The notes below the pieces were generated by a model. It was not told where the DNA came from and made no database searches. It saw only the letters and a list, made by a program, of their open reading frames with translations. DNA of 64,000 nt from Maricaulis sp039978735 (GTDB lineage Bacteria; Pseudomonadota; Alphaproteobacteria; Caulobacterales; Maricaulaceae), in assembly GCF_039978735.1 (NCBI RefSeq), contig NZ_JBDWAS010000038.1, positions 14,649-78,648 of the forward strand. The letters run 5' to 3'. The translations under genes were made by a program, and so were the position numbers. Each line of letters starts with the position of its first letter. Position 1 is the first letter of the stretch. This document shows positions 23,783 to 34,140 of the stretch, one piece after another.

Positions 23783-26473
23783 ATGCAAACGCTCGATACC
23801 ATTACCGAAGGCCAGAAGAACCGCGCGCTCGGAATGAGCACGCTGGCCTTTACGGTCTGCTTTGCCGTCTGGACGATATTCTCCATCGTCGGCGTCCGGG
23901 TGAAGGCGGAACTGGGCCTTTCCGACACACAATTCGGCCTGCTCCTGGCGACACCGATCCTGGCCGGGTCGGTCAGCCGGATATTCCTGGGCATTTGGAC
24001 CGATCAATACGGTGGCCGGCGCGTCTTCACCCTGGTCATGATCGCGTCCGCCATCTCGACCTGGTTGCTCTCCACCGTCTCCACCTACCCGATGTTCCTG
24101 CTCGCGGCACTGGGTGTCGGCCTGGCCGGCGGCGGGTTTGCCGTTGGCGTCGCCTATGTCTCCAAATGGTTCCCGCCCCAGCGGCAGGGCACGGCACTCG
24201 GTATTTTCGGCGTCGGCAATGTCGGCGCGGCCGTCACGAATTTCGGCGCACCATTCCTGCTGGTCGCTATGGGGTGGCAAACAACCGCCCAGATCTACGC
24301 CGTCGCCTTGTTCGTGATGGCCATTCTTTTCTTCCTCTTTTCCAGGGAAGACCCGGCAACAGCCGACAGGAAAGCCCGCGGCGAGAAACCCCGCTCCGCC
24401 TGGATGGAACTCGAGCCGCTCCGCAAACCGCAGGTCTGGCGCTTCGCGCTCTATTATTTCTTCGTGTTCGGCGGTTTCGTCGCGCTCGCCCTCTGGCTGC
24501 CGCGCTATCTCGTCGATGTCTATGGACTGGATATCCGTGCCGCGGGCATGATCGCGGCCGCCTATTCCGTGCCGGCCTCGATTTTTCGCGCCTATGGCGG
24601 TCACCTGTCCGACAAGCGCGGCGCGCGGTCGGTCATGTACTGGACATTCGGTGTATCGGCCATCCTGACCTTCATGCTGTCCTATCCCAATACGGACTAC
24701 GTCATTCACGGCACGAACGGCCCGATCGCCTTTTCCACCAGCATGGGGCTGATCCCCTTCATCATCGCCATCTTCATCCTGGGCTTCGTGATGTCGCTCG
24801 GCAAAGCGGCCGTGTTCAAGCACATCCCGGTCTACTATCCGGATCATGTCGGCTCGGTGGGCGGCCTGGTCGGCATGATCGGCGGTCTCGGCGGCTTTGT
24901 CCTTCCGATCGCTTTCGGCGCCATGCTCGATCTGACCGGCGTGTGGACGAGCTGTTTCGCCCTGCTCTTCCTGATCGTGGTCGCCGCGCTGCTCTGGATG
25001 CATTTCTCGATCCGGGTCATGGAATCGAAAGCCGTCGGCGAAGCGTTCGATCACCTGCCCGAACTGCCGGAAATGCAGTCGATACACGGGCCGGAGCAGC
25101 AGCGTGCGCTCGCAGGCACGCTGGACGAATGGCATCCGGAGGATGAAACCTTCTGGGCAGAGAAGGGCCGGCGGATCGCCAACCGGAATCTCTGGATATC
25201 GATCCCGGCCCTTCTACTCGCGTTTTCGGTCTGGATGGTCTGGAGCGTCGTGGTCGCCAAGCTACCGACCATCGGGTTCGACTACTCCACCGATCAGCTC
25301 TTCTGGCTGGCGGCACTGCCCGGCCTGTCGGGCGCGACATTGCGGATCTTCTATTCCTTCATGGTGCCGATCTTCGGCGGCCGGCTGTGGACCACGCTGA
25401 CCACGGCCTCCCTGCTGATCCCAGCCCTGGGCATCGGCTATGCCGTGCAGAACCCCGACACGCCCTATCTGATATTCCTGGTTCTGGCCCTTCTATGCGG
25501 CTTCGGCGGCGGCAATTTCGCCTCTTCCATGGCCAATATCTCCTACTTCTTCCCGAAGAAGGAAAAAGGCAACGCGCTCGCACTGAATGCCGGCCTCGGC
25601 AATCTGGGCGTTTCGGTGATGCAATTCCTTGTTCCCGTCGTGATCACCACAGGCGCTTTCAGCGCCTTCGTTGGCGATGGCCAGGCTGCAAGCGACGGCT
25701 CGATGCTCTGGCTCCAGAATGCCGGCTTTGTCTGGGTGCCTTTCCTACTCGTCTCGACGGCACTGGCATGGCTGGGCATGAATGACATCGCTTCGGCCCG
25801 CGCCTCCTTCTCGGAACAGGCGGTCATCTTCTCCCGCTTCCACAACTGGGTGATGTGCTGGCTCTACACCGGGACGTTCGGTTCCTTCATTGGCTATTCC
25901 GCCGGGTTCCCGCTGCTGACCGCGACGCAATTCCCGCAGGTCAACGCCCTCTCCTTTGCCTTCCTGGGGCCACTGGTCGGTGCATTGAGCCGCGCGGGCA
26001 CGGGCTGGGTCTCCGACCGGTTCGGCGGCGGACGCGTCACCTTGTGGACATTCGTCGGCATGAGCATCGCCGTCGGCGGCGTGCTCTACTTCCTCGGCAT
26101 CAAGGACCAGCCCGGGGCCTTCTGGGGCTTCTTCGCCTGCTTCATGGCGCTGTTCTTCCTGACCGGGGTCGGCAATGCCTCCACCTTCCAGATGGTGCCG
26201 ACCATCATGCGCCAGGAAATCGCCCGCCTCATGCCCGAGCTGGACGACGAGGCGAAGCTGAAACAGGCCGAACGCGAAAGCGCGGCCATCATCGCCTTCA
26301 CCTCGGCGATCGCCGCCTACGGTGCCTTCTTCATTCCCAAGGCCTACGGCACGTCGATCAGCATGACCGGCGGCGCCGGCGCGGCCCTGACCGGTTTCCT
26401 CGTCTTCTATGTCACCTGCGTGCTTGCGACCTGGTTCTTCTACACCCGCAAGAACGCCTCCACCCCCTGCTGA
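23783..26473 (+). CDS. narK: NarK1-NarK2 fused nitrate/nitrite transporter
   Basis: An 896-residue membrane protein made of two complete major-facilitator transporters. The first (about 15-420) starts LGMSTLAFTVCFAVW; the second (about 460-890) starts ANRNLWISIPALLLAFSVWMVWS. Each would span the membrane 12 times. The nitrate-signature glycine-rich helices GNVGAAVTNFGAPF and GNLGVSVMQFLVPV are present in the two halves. Such fusions are known from Paracoccus-like denitrifiers: one half acts as nitrate/proton symporter and the other as nitrate/nitrite antiporter. It is first in the nar operon; narG starts 21 bases after its stop. Confidence 0.93.
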   Translation: MQTLDTITEGQKNRALGMSTLAFTVCFAVWTIFSIVGVRVKAELGLSDTQFGLLLATPILAGSVSRIFLGIWTDQYGGRRVFTLVMIASAISTWLLSTVSTYPMFLLAALGVGLAGGGFAVGVAYVSKWFPPQRQGTALGIFGVGNVGAAVTNFGAPFLLVAMGWQTTAQIYAVALFVMAILFFLFSREDPATADRKARGEKPRSAWMELEPLRKPQVWRFALYYFFVFGGFVALALWLPRYLVDVYGLDIRAAGMIAAAYSVPASIFRAYGGHLSDKRGARSVMYWTFGVSAILTFMLSYPNTDYVIHGTNGPIAFSTSMGLIPFIIAIFILGFVMSLGKAAVFKHIPVYYPDHVGSVGGLVGMIGGLGGFVLPIAFGAMLDLTGVWTSCFALLFLIVVAALLWMHFSIRVMESKAVGEAFDHLPELPEMQSIHGPEQQRALAGTLDEWHPEDETFWAEKGRRIANRNLWISIPALLLAFSVWMVWSVVVAKLPTIGFDYSTDQLFWLAALPGLSGATLRIFYSFMVPIFGGRLWTTLTTASLLIPALGIGYAVQNPDTPYLIFLVLALLCGFGGGNFASSMANISYFFPKKEKGNALALNAGLGNLGVSVMQFLVPVVITTGAFSAFVGDGQAASDGSMLWLQNAGFVWVPFLLVSTALAWLGMNDIASARASFSEQAVIFSRFHNWVMCWLYTGTFGSFIGYSAGFPLLTATQFPQVNALSFAFLGPLVGALSRAGTGWVSDRFGGGRVTLWTFVGMSIAVGGVLYFLGIKDQPGAFWGFFACFMALFFLTGVGNASTFQMVPTIMRQEIARLMPELDDEAKLKQAERESAAIIAFTSAIAAYGAFFIPKAYGTSISMTGGAGAALTGFLVFYVTCVLATWFFYTRKNASTPC

Positions 26474-26494
26474 GCCCGAAGAAAGGACGACATC

Positions 26495-29400
26495 GTGTCT
26501 CTACTCCTGGACCGCCTCAACTTCCTGAAGCGCACGGAAACGACCCCGTTTTCGGACGGGCACGGCATCACCACAGAAGAGAACCGGGGCTGGGAAGACG
26601 CCTACCGAAAACGCTGGCAGCACGACAAGATCGTCCGCTCCACGCACGGCGTGAACTGCACCGGGTCCTGCAGCTGGAAGATCTATGTGAAAGGCGGGCT
26701 GGTGACCTGGGAAACCCAGCAAACCGACTATCCGCGCACCCGTCCCGACTTGCCCAATCACGAACCGCGGGGCTGTTCACGGGGTGCCAGCTATTCCTGG
26801 TACATGTATTCGGGCAACCGGGTGAAATACCCGCTCATCCGCTCGCGCCTTCTCAAGGCCTGGCGCAAGGCGCGCGAGACGATGACGCCGGTCGCCGCCT
26901 GGCGGTCCATCCAGGAAAACCCGGAAACCCGGAAGTCCTACGTCTCCAAGCGCGGGGCCGGGGGCTTCGTGCGCGGCGACTGGGACGAGGTGACCGAGAT
27001 CATCGCCGCCTCCAACGCCTATACCGCCAAGACCTATGGCCCTGACCGCGTCTTCGGTTTCTCGCCGATCCCGGCCATGTCCATGGTCTCCTATGCGGCC
27101 GGCTCACGCTATCTGTCGCTTCTCGGTGGCGTGTGCATGTCTTTCTATGACTGGTATTGCGACCTGCCGCCGGCCAGTCCGCAGACCTGGGGCGAGCAGA
27201 CGGACGTTCCGGAGTCGGCCGACTGGTATAATGCCGGCTTCCTGCTGATCTGGGGCTCCAACGTGCCGCAGACCCGCACGCCGGACGCCCACTTCTATAC
27301 CGAGGCGCGCTACAAGGGCACGAAGAGCGCGGTGATCAGCCCGGACTATTCGGAAGCGGCGAAGTTCGGCGACATCTGGCTGAACCCGAAACAGGGCACG
27401 GATGCAGCCCTGGCGCTCGCCTTCGGACATGTCGTCCTGCGCGAATTCCACCTCGACCGCCAGACGCCCTATTTCCAGCAATACGCCCGCGAGAACACGG
27501 ACATGCCGATGCTGGTCCGGCTGGTAAAAAAGGATGGCCGCTATGTGCCCGACCGGCTGCTGCGCGCCTCGGATTTCGATGCCGATCTGGACGAGACAAA
27601 CAATCCGGACTGGAAGACCGTCGCCTGGGATCGCAAGACCGGAAAAATCGTTGCGCCGTGCGGCTCGATCGGCTTCCGGTGGGGCGAGGAGGGCCAGTGG
27701 AACCTCGAGCAGAAAACCGGCAAGGGTGAGGACGTCGATCTCGAACTGAGCTTCCTGGCCGACGAACAGCATGACGGGATTCTCAATGTCGGCTTTCCTT
27801 ACTTTGGCAATCGCGAACACGATCATTTCGCCGGGACCGACCATCCCGACGTGCTGGACCGCAAGATCCCGGTCAAGACGCTCAAGCTGAAGGATGGCGA
27901 GACGCCGGTCGCGACCGTGTTCGACCTGTTCTGCGCCAATTACGGCCTCGACCGCGGCCTCGGCGGGGACCATCTCGCCGGCAGCTATGACGACCTTGAG
28001 CCCTATACACCGGCCTGGGCCGAAAAGATCACCGGCGTGCCGCGCGACCGCATTATCGCCGTGGCCCGTGAATTCGCATCGAATGCCGAGAAGACCGAAG
28101 GCAAGTCCATGGTCATCCTCGGCGCCGGCCTGAACCACTGGTACCACATGGACATGAACTATCGGGGGATCATCAATCTCCTGATCATGTGCGGCTGCAT
28201 CGGTCAGTCCGGCGGCGGCTGGGCCCACTATGTCGGCCAGGAAAAGCTGCGCCCGCAGACCGGATGGCAACCGCTCGCCTTCGGCCTGGACTGGAGCCGG
28301 CCGCCCCGGCACCAGAATTCGACCTCCTGCTGGTACGCCCACACCGATCAGTGGCGCTATGAGACCCTCGGGGTCGATGACATCCTCTCGCCCACTGCGC
28401 CGGACGGTGACTGGTCGGGCTCGATGATCGACTGGAATGTCCGCGCCGAACGCATGGGCTGGCTGCCCTCAGCACCCCAGCTCAAGGCGAATCCGTTGGC
28501 CCTCGCGGGTCAGGCCGAAGCGGCCGGTAAATCCCCGAAGGACTTTATCGTTGATCAGCTGAAATCCGGCGATCTGGAAATGTCCTGCGAAGACCCGGAC
28601 GATCCCGTCAACTGGCCACGCAATCTCTTCGTCTGGCGCTCCAACCTGCTCGGCTCGTCCGGCAAGGGGCACGAGTATTTTCTCAAACACCTCGTCGGCG
28701 CCCAGCACGGTGTTCTCGGGGAAGAAGCTCCTGAGGACCAGCGTCCCAGCGAAGTGAAATGGGTCGCTGAAGCGCCGCGCGGCAAGCTGGACCTGCTGGT
28801 GACCATCGACTTCCGCATGTCCACGACCTGCGTCTATTCCGACATCGTGCTGCCGACGGCGACCTGGTACGAGAAGAACGACCTCAACACATCCGACATG
28901 CACCCTTTCATCCACCCGCTGACCAAGGCCGTCGACCCGGCCTGGGAGGCGCGCTCCGACTGGGACATCTTCAAGGGCATCGCCCGGAAATTCTCCGAAA
29001 TCGCACCGGAAGAACTCGGTGTGGAACAGGATGTCGTCCTGACCCCCATCCTGCACGACACGCCCGGCGAGATTGCCCAGGCCGTCGATGTGAAGGACTG
29101 GAAGAAGGGCGAGACCGATCCGGTTCCCGGCAAGACCATGCCGCAGATCACCGTGGTCGAGCGCGACTATCCCAACCTATACAAGCAATACACCTCGCTC
29201 GGCCCGCTGATGAATTCGCTCGGCAATGGCGGCAAGGGAATCGGCTGGAACACGGATCACGAGGTCGATCTGCTCGGCAAGCTCAACGGCACGGTCGACG
29301 AAGACGGACCGAGCAAGGGCCGCCCGCGTATCGACACCGCCATCCATGCGACGGAAATCATCCTCTCGCTGGCTCCGGAGACCAATGGCGAGGTTGCCGT

Positions 29401-30235
29401 GAAGGCCTGGGCCGCCCTGTCAAAAGCCACCGGGCGCGACCACACCCACCTGGCCCTGCCCAAGGAAGACGAGAAGATCCGCTTCCGCGACGTTGTCAGC
29501 CAGCCGCGCAAGATCATCTCCTCGCCAACCTGGTCAGGCATCGAGAGCGAGCATGTCTGCTACAATGCCGGCTATACCAACGTCCATGAGCGCATTCCCT
29601 GGCGCACCCTGTCGGGCCGGCAGCAGCTCTATCAGGATCACAAATGGATGCTGGCTTTCGGGGAGGCGCTGTGCGTCTACCGCCCCCCCATCGACACGAA
29701 GACCGTCGGCCCCGTGATCGACAAGAAGTCGAACGGTCGGGACCAGATTGTGCTCAACTTCATCACGCCGCACCAGAAATGGGGCATTCACTCCACCTAT
29801 ACGGACAATCTTCTGATGCTGACCCTGTCGCGGGGCGGTCCGATTGTCTGGATGTCGGAGAACGACGCGGCGAAGGCGGGCATCGTCGATAACGACTGGG
29901 TCGAGGCCTACAACGCCAATGGCGCCCTCGTGGCGCGGGCCGTGGTCTCGCAGCGGATCAAGGACGGCACGCTGTTCATGTATCACGCCCAGGAAAAGAT
30001 CGTGAACGTGCCCGGCTCCGAGACGACCGGACAGCGTGGCGGCATCCACAACTCCGTGACCCGCACCACGCTCAAGCCGACGCACATGATCGGCGGTTAC
30101 GCCCAGCAATCCTACGGATTCAACTACTACGGAACGGTCGGATCCAACCGGGACGAGTTCGTGATCGTCCGCAAGATGGACGAGGTCGACTGGCTGGAAG
30201 GCCCGGCCCAAGACCCGATGGAGGCAGCCGAATGA
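26495..30235 (+). CDS. narG: Respiratory nitrate reductase alpha subunit NarG
   Basis: The 1246-residue cytoplasmic catalytic subunit carries Mo-bis-MGD and reduces nitrate to nitrite. The FS0 Fe-S ligands are visible: H51, C55 and C59 in HGVNCTGSC and C94 in EPRGCSRG, with His as first ligand as in NarG. The molybdenum-site region follows near YDWYCDLPPASP. Length and order match membrane-bound Nar. GTG is the start; a GAAAGGA ribosome site precedes it. The stop overlaps narH in ATGA. Maturation needs NarJ and the MobA product encoded on the same element. Confidence 0.97.
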   Translation: MSLLLDRLNFLKRTETTPFSDGHGITTEENRGWEDAYRKRWQHDKIVRSTHGVNCTGSCSWKIYVKGGLVTWETQQTDYPRTRPDLPNHEPRGCSRGASYSWYMYSGNRVKYPLIRSRLLKAWRKARETMTPVAAWRSIQENPETRKSYVSKRGAGGFVRGDWDEVTEIIAASNAYTAKTYGPDRVFGFSPIPAMSMVSYAAGSRYLSLLGGVCMSFYDWYCDLPPASPQTWGEQTDVPESADWYNAGFLLIWGSNVPQTRTPDAHFYTEARYKGTKSAVISPDYSEAAKFGDIWLNPKQGTDAALALAFGHVVLREFHLDRQTPYFQQYARENTDMPMLVRLVKKDGRYVPDRLLRASDFDADLDETNNPDWKTVAWDRKTGKIVAPCGSIGFRWGEEGQWNLEQKTGKGEDVDLELSFLADEQHDGILNVGFPYFGNREHDHFAGTDHPDVLDRKIPVKTLKLKDGETPVATVFDLFCANYGLDRGLGGDHLAGSYDDLEPYTPAWAEKITGVPRDRIIAVAREFASNAEKTEGKSMVILGAGLNHWYHMDMNYRGIINLLIMCGCIGQSGGGWAHYVGQEKLRPQTGWQPLAFGLDWSRPPRHQNSTSCWYAHTDQWRYETLGVDDILSPTAPDGDWSGSMIDWNVRAERMGWLPSAPQLKANPLALAGQAEAAGKSPKDFIVDQLKSGDLEMSCEDPDDPVNWPRNLFVWRSNLLGSSGKGHEYFLKHLVGAQHGVLGEEAPEDQRPSEVKWVAEAPRGKLDLLVTIDFRMSTTCVYSDIVLPTATWYEKNDLNTSDMHPFIHPLTKAVDPAWEARSDWDIFKGIARKFSEIAPEELGVEQDVVLTPILHDTPGEIAQAVDVKDWKKGETDPVPGKTMPQITVVERDYPNLYKQYTSLGPLMNSLGNGGKGIGWNTDHEVDLLGKLNGTVDEDGPSKGRPRIDTAIHATEIILSLAPETNGEVAVKAWAALSKATGRDHTHLALPKEDEKIRFRDVVSQPRKIISSPTWSGIESEHVCYNAGYTNVHERIPWRTLSGRQQLYQDHKWMLAFGEALCVYRPPIDTKTVGPVIDKKSNGRDQIVLNFITPHQKWGIHSTYTDNLLMLTLSRGGPIVWMSENDAAKAGIVDNDWVEAYNANGALVARAVVSQRIKDGTLFMYHAQEKIVNVPGSETTGQRGGIHNSVTRTTLKPTHMIGGYAQQSYGFNYYGTVGSNRDEFVIVRKMDEVDWLEGPAQDPMEAAE

Positions 30236-31758
30236 AAATCCGCGCACAGATCGGCAAGGTCCTGAACCTGGACAAGTGCATCGGGTGCCATACCTGCTCG
30301 GTGACCTGCAAGAACGTCTGGACCAATCGCGAAGGCGTTGAATACGCCTGGTTCAACAATGTGGAGACCAAGCCCGGCATCGGGTTTCCCAAGGACTGGG
30401 AGAACCAGAAGCGCTGGAATGGCGGCTGGGTGCGAAACCGCAATGGATCCCTTCGCCCGAAAATGGGCTCGAAATGGCGGATACTGGCGAAGATCTTCGC
30501 CAATCCGGACCTGCCGGAGATCGACGACTACTACGAGCCCTTCACCTTCGACTACGAGCACCTTCAAACGGCGAAGGAAAGCCGTGCCGTCCCGACAGCC
30601 CGGCCGCGCTCGCTGATTTCCGGCGAACGCATGGAGAAAATCAACTGGGGACCCAACTGGGAGGAGATCCTCGGCGGCGAGTTCTCCAAGCGGTCGGAGG
30701 ACTACAATTTCGCAGGCGTCGAGAAGCAGATCTACGGCGAGTTCGAAAACACCTTCATGATGTATCTGCCGCGCCTGTGCGAGCACTGCCTCAACCCGAC
30801 ATGCGTGGCCGCCTGCCCGTCTGGCGCCATCTACAAGCGCGAGGAAGACGGCATCGTCCTGATCGACCAGGAAAAATGCCGCGGCTGGCGCATGTGCGTG
30901 TCCGGCTGTCCCTACAAGAAGATTTATTTCAACTGGCAGAGCGGCAAGTCCGAGAAATGCACCTTCTGCTATCCGCGCATCGAAGCCGGCGAGCCGACTG
31001 TGTGCTCGGAAACCTGCGTCGGTCGCATCCGCTATCTCGGCGTGATGCTTTACGATGCCGACCGCATCGAGGAAGCCGCTTCTGCAGAGAGCGAGACCGA
31101 TCTCTATCAGGCACAACTCGACATCTTCCTCGACCCTCACGACCCTGAGGTACAGGCACAGGCCCGCAAGGACGGCGTTCCGGATGCCTGGATCGAGGCG
31201 GCCAAGGAAAGCCCGGTCTACAAGATGGCGATGGACTGGAAGATCGCCTTCCCGCTCCACCCCGAATACCGCACGCTTCCCATGGTCTGGTACGTCCCGC
31301 CGCTTTCGCCGATCAATTCCGCGGCCGAGGCAGGCGCGATCGGCATGGATGGTGAAATGCCGGACGTACGCTCGCTCCGGATCCCGCTGAAATACCTCGC
31401 CAATCTGCTGACTGCAGGAGACGAGGCGCCGGTGGCGCTGGCCTTGGAGCGCATGCTCGCCATGCGCGGCTACATGCGCTCGAAGACCATCGACGGTGTG
31501 ATCAATGAAGGAATTGCCCAGCGTGTCGGCCTGACACCCGCCCTGATCGAGGACATGTACAAGATCATGGCGATCGCCAACTACGAAGACCGTTTTGTCA
31601 TTCCCTCCAGCCATCGCGAATATGCAGAAAACGCGTTCGACATGCGTGGTGATTGCGGGTTCAGCTTCGGCAATGGCTGTTCGGACGGCTCTTCGGGCGG
31701 CTCGCTCTTTGGCAAATCCAACAAGCGCAAGCCAAGCAATCCGATGGAGAAAGCGTGA
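30232..31758 (+). CDS. narH: Respiratory nitrate reductase beta subunit NarH
   Basis: A 508-residue electron-transfer subunit. Four Fe-S cluster motifs are visible: CIGCHTCSVTCKN near the start, CEHCLNPTCVAACP, CRGWRMCVSGCP with the Trp that marks the 3Fe-4S cluster, and CTFCYPRIEAG with CSETCVGR. It passes electrons from the NarI haems to NarG. It overlaps narG by 4 bases, and its TGA shares a base with the narJ ATG. Confidence 0.97.
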   Translation: MKIRAQIGKVLNLDKCIGCHTCSVTCKNVWTNREGVEYAWFNNVETKPGIGFPKDWENQKRWNGGWVRNRNGSLRPKMGSKWRILAKIFANPDLPEIDDYYEPFTFDYEHLQTAKESRAVPTARPRSLISGERMEKINWGPNWEEILGGEFSKRSEDYNFAGVEKQIYGEFENTFMMYLPRLCEHCLNPTCVAACPSGAIYKREEDGIVLIDQEKCRGWRMCVSGCPYKKIYFNWQSGKSEKCTFCYPRIEAGEPTVCSETCVGRIRYLGVMLYDADRIEEAASAESETDLYQAQLDIFLDPHDPEVQAQARKDGVPDAWIEAAKESPVYKMAMDWKIAFPLHPEYRTLPMVWYVPPLSPINSAAEAGAIGMDGEMPDVRSLRIPLKYLANLLTAGDEAPVALALERMLAMRGYMRSKTIDGVINEGIAQRVGLTPALIEDMYKIMAIANYEDRFVIPSSHREYAENAFDMRGDCGFSFGNGCSDGSSGGSLFGKSNKRKPSNPMEKA

Positions 31759-32453
31759 TGGCTCGCACTTTCAGGGTTTTTGCTGCCCTCTTGAGCTACC
31801 CGACTGAAGAGATCCAGACGGCAGCTCCGCTGTTCAGGGAGGTCCTCGCCGAAGACGGGCTTCTCCCGGACCGCCAGCAAACGCGGCTGGGTCACCTGAT
31901 CGACCAGATCGCCACGAGAGATCTCTATGATCTCCAGGAACGCTATGTGCAGCTGTTTGACCGGTCAAAGTCGCTCTCTCTTCATCTGTTCGAACATGTG
32001 CACGGTGAGAGCCGCGACCGCGGACAGGCCATGGTGGATCTCCAGAACCTGTATCAGCAACACGGCCTGGAGATCGCTGCTCGAGAACTGCCGGACTTCC
32101 TGCCGCTCTTCCTGGAATTCCTCTCGACTTTGCCCGTCAACGAGGCCTGCGAGCTTCTGAGTGAGCCGGGTCATGTCCTCGCGGCGCTGCGGGACCGGCT
32201 ACGCAAGCGCAAAAGCATCTACAGCGCTGTATTTGCTGCCTTGCAGAGCCTGACGGCGGACAGTCCTGCCGCCAGCAAGGCTGACATCCATACACCGGAT
32301 GACGACCCGGACGATCTCGAAGCGCTCGACAGAGCCTGGGAGGACGAGCCGGTCACATTCGGTCCTGGCGAACAGAGCTGTCCCGTGGCCGACCAGATGG
32401 TCCAACGCATGAGTCCCACCGCCAAAACGGCCTCAAAAACCCAGGGAGCGTAG
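31758..32453 (+). CDS. narJ: Nitrate reductase assembly chaperone NarJ
   Basis: A 231-residue TorD/NarJ-family chaperone that holds apo-NarG for cofactor insertion. Typical parts are FAALLSYPTEEIQ at the start, LQERYVQLFDRSKSLSLHLFEHVHGESRDRGQAMVDL in the centre, and LPDFLPLFLEFLS. The start is set at 31758 (TGATG with the narH stop); the longer frame from 31653 lies inside narH. The last 60 residues are acidic and variable. Confidence 0.95.
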   Translation: MARTFRVFAALLSYPTEEIQTAAPLFREVLAEDGLLPDRQQTRLGHLIDQIATRDLYDLQERYVQLFDRSKSLSLHLFEHVHGESRDRGQAMVDLQNLYQQHGLEIAARELPDFLPLFLEFLSTLPVNEACELLSEPGHVLAALRDRLRKRKSIYSAVFAALQSLTADSPAASKADIHTPDDDPDDLEALDRAWEDEPVTFGPGEQSCPVADQMVQRMSPTAKTASKTQGA

Positions 32454-33161
32454 ATGATGAGCGAATTTTTCCACACCGCCCTGTTCGGGATCTATCCGTA
32501 CATCGCCCTCTCGGTTTTCGCGATCGGGTCGATCATCCGCTATGATCGCGAGCCATACTCGTGGCGCGCCGGGTCAAGCCAGTTGTTGCGCCGCCGGCAG
32601 CTGGTGACCGGATCCGTGCTGTTCCACATCGGGGTGCTGGTCATCTTCGCTGGTCACTTCGTCGGCCTGCTCACCCCGATCGAGATTTTCGACGCGCTGG
32701 GCATCAGCCATACAGCCAAACAACTTCTTGCGATTATTGCCGGCGGGTTGGCCGGCCTGATGGCCCTGGCCGGCGCAAGCCTGCTGCTTCATCGGCGTCT
32801 GTTCGACGCGAGGATCCGTGCCACATCCAGCTTCGCGGACAATGCTATTCTGATCATTCTCTATATCCAGCTCCTGCTGGGGCTAGGTACCATCTTCGTC
32901 TCCGTAAACCATCTGGACGGACACGAGATGGTGACATTCATGGAGTGGGCTCAGGGCATATTCACCTTCGACTTCGCCGCCTCGAGCTACATTCTCCACG
33001 CGCACTGGATCTTCAAGGCGCATCTCTTCTTGGGCCTGACGATTTTCCTCGTCTTCCCTTTCACGCGACTGATTCACATTTTCAGCGCTCCGGTTCGCTT
33101 CATCTTCCGCCGCGGGTATCAGGTCGTGCGGCGCCGGCCTGTCCCGGGAGCAATGAAATGA
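32454..33161 (+). CDS. narI: Nitrate reductase gamma subunit NarI, cytochrome b
   Basis: A 235-residue membrane subunit with five predicted helices that binds two b haems and takes electrons from quinol. Histidines that can ligate haem appear in LFHIGVLVIFAGHF and in SSYILHAHWIFKAHLFLG. It begins directly after the narJ stop. The ATGA end overlaps the parvulin gene. Confidence 0.95.
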   Translation: MMSEFFHTALFGIYPYIALSVFAIGSIIRYDREPYSWRAGSSQLLRRRQLVTGSVLFHIGVLVIFAGHFVGLLTPIEIFDALGISHTAKQLLAIIAGGLAGLMALAGASLLLHRRLFDARIRATSSFADNAILIILYIQLLLGLGTIFVSVNHLDGHEMVTFMEWAQGIFTFDFAASSYILHAHWIFKAHLFLGLTIFLVFPFTRLIHIFSAPVRFIFRRGYQVVRRRPVPGAMK

Positions 33162-33991
33162 GCCGCCACTCTTTGATCGACACCGACAAAAAACCGCCCG
33201 CACCGGTGAAGGTGAACGGCGTGACGATCTCTGCGCAAGCGATCGCTCAGGAGACACAGAACCATCCGGCCTCACGGCCGGAAGTGGCTTGGCAAGCAGC
33301 AGCGGAAGCGCTGGTGATCCGTGAAGCCCTGCTCCAGATGGCGGAGCGGCGCGAAATTGAGGCCGCACCACAGGCCGTTGACAGCGGCAAGCTTGAAACG
33401 CACGAGGACGCCCGAATCCGCGCTCTTGTGGAGCAGGAGGTCACGACGCCCGAACCCGACGAAGACAGTTGCCGACGCTACTACGAAAACAACCGCAACA
33501 AGCTTCGCACCGCGGATCTTTATGAGCCGGCTCACATCCTGATCCAGGCCCACCGGGACGATACGAAGAACTATGAAAAGTGCCGGAACGAGACCTGTGC
33601 CCTGATCGCTCATCTGACCGAACAACCACATGATTTCGAGCGGATCGCACGGGACCGGTCAGACTGTCCCTCCTCTTCCGACGGTGGCCGTCTCGGTCAG
33701 GTCACAAAGGGGCAGACAACGCCGGACTTCGAACGCGCAATGTTTCAATTGGGACCGGGAGAAATGACCCGGGAGCCGGTCGAGACACCGTACGGTTTTC
33801 ACATTATCCGCGTGGACCGGATGGAACGGGGCTATGTTCCGGAATTCGAGCTGGCACGCCCACTGGTCGAAGAATTTCTTCGAGATGCTAGCTGGCGGCG
33901 TGCTGTTGCACAGTTTGTTTCGCTCGTTGTCGGCGAGGCCCGGATCGAGGGGGTCGAACTGAACGGTGCCAGTTCGCCGCTCGTGCAGTGA
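33158..33991 (+). CDS. Parvulin-type peptidyl-prolyl isomerase of nar operon
   Basis: A 277-residue protein. The rotamase domain spans about residues 120-240: YEPAHILIQAHRDD, then DFERIARDRSDCPSSSDGGRLG, and PVETPYGFHIIRVDR. These are the parvulin signatures. No signal peptide is seen, so it is probably cytoplasmic and assists folding of the reductase. PpiC-like genes directly after narI are common in proteobacterial nar operons. The start is the ATGA overlap at 33158; the longer frame from 32561 is inside narI. Confidence 0.9.
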   Translation: MSRHSLIDTDKKPPAPVKVNGVTISAQAIAQETQNHPASRPEVAWQAAAEALVIREALLQMAERREIEAAPQAVDSGKLETHEDARIRALVEQEVTTPEPDEDSCRRYYENNRNKLRTADLYEPAHILIQAHRDDTKNYEKCRNETCALIAHLTEQPHDFERIARDRSDCPSSSDGGRLGQVTKGQTTPDFERAMFQLGPGEMTREPVETPYGFHIIRVDRMERGYVPEFELARPLVEEFLRDASWRRAVAQFVSLVVGEARIEGVELNGASSPLVQ

Positions 33992-34140
33992 GCCGAGTAC
34001 GCTCCCCTTTTGGAAATCTGAAGTGCATTGAACCTGCTTGCGTGCCGCATCATGCACGCCTTGCCCCGGGGCGATCAGCCCGGAAACGGTCGCCCGGGGC
34101 AATTCTTTGGACATAGCCTGATGGTCTGGGGAGCGCTGTA

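Noticed and set aside
23471..25135. Minus-strand ORF of 554 codons opposite the first NarK half
   Set aside because: It is antisense to a clear transporter and rich in Gly, His and Asp without any motif; it also runs across the regulator start region.
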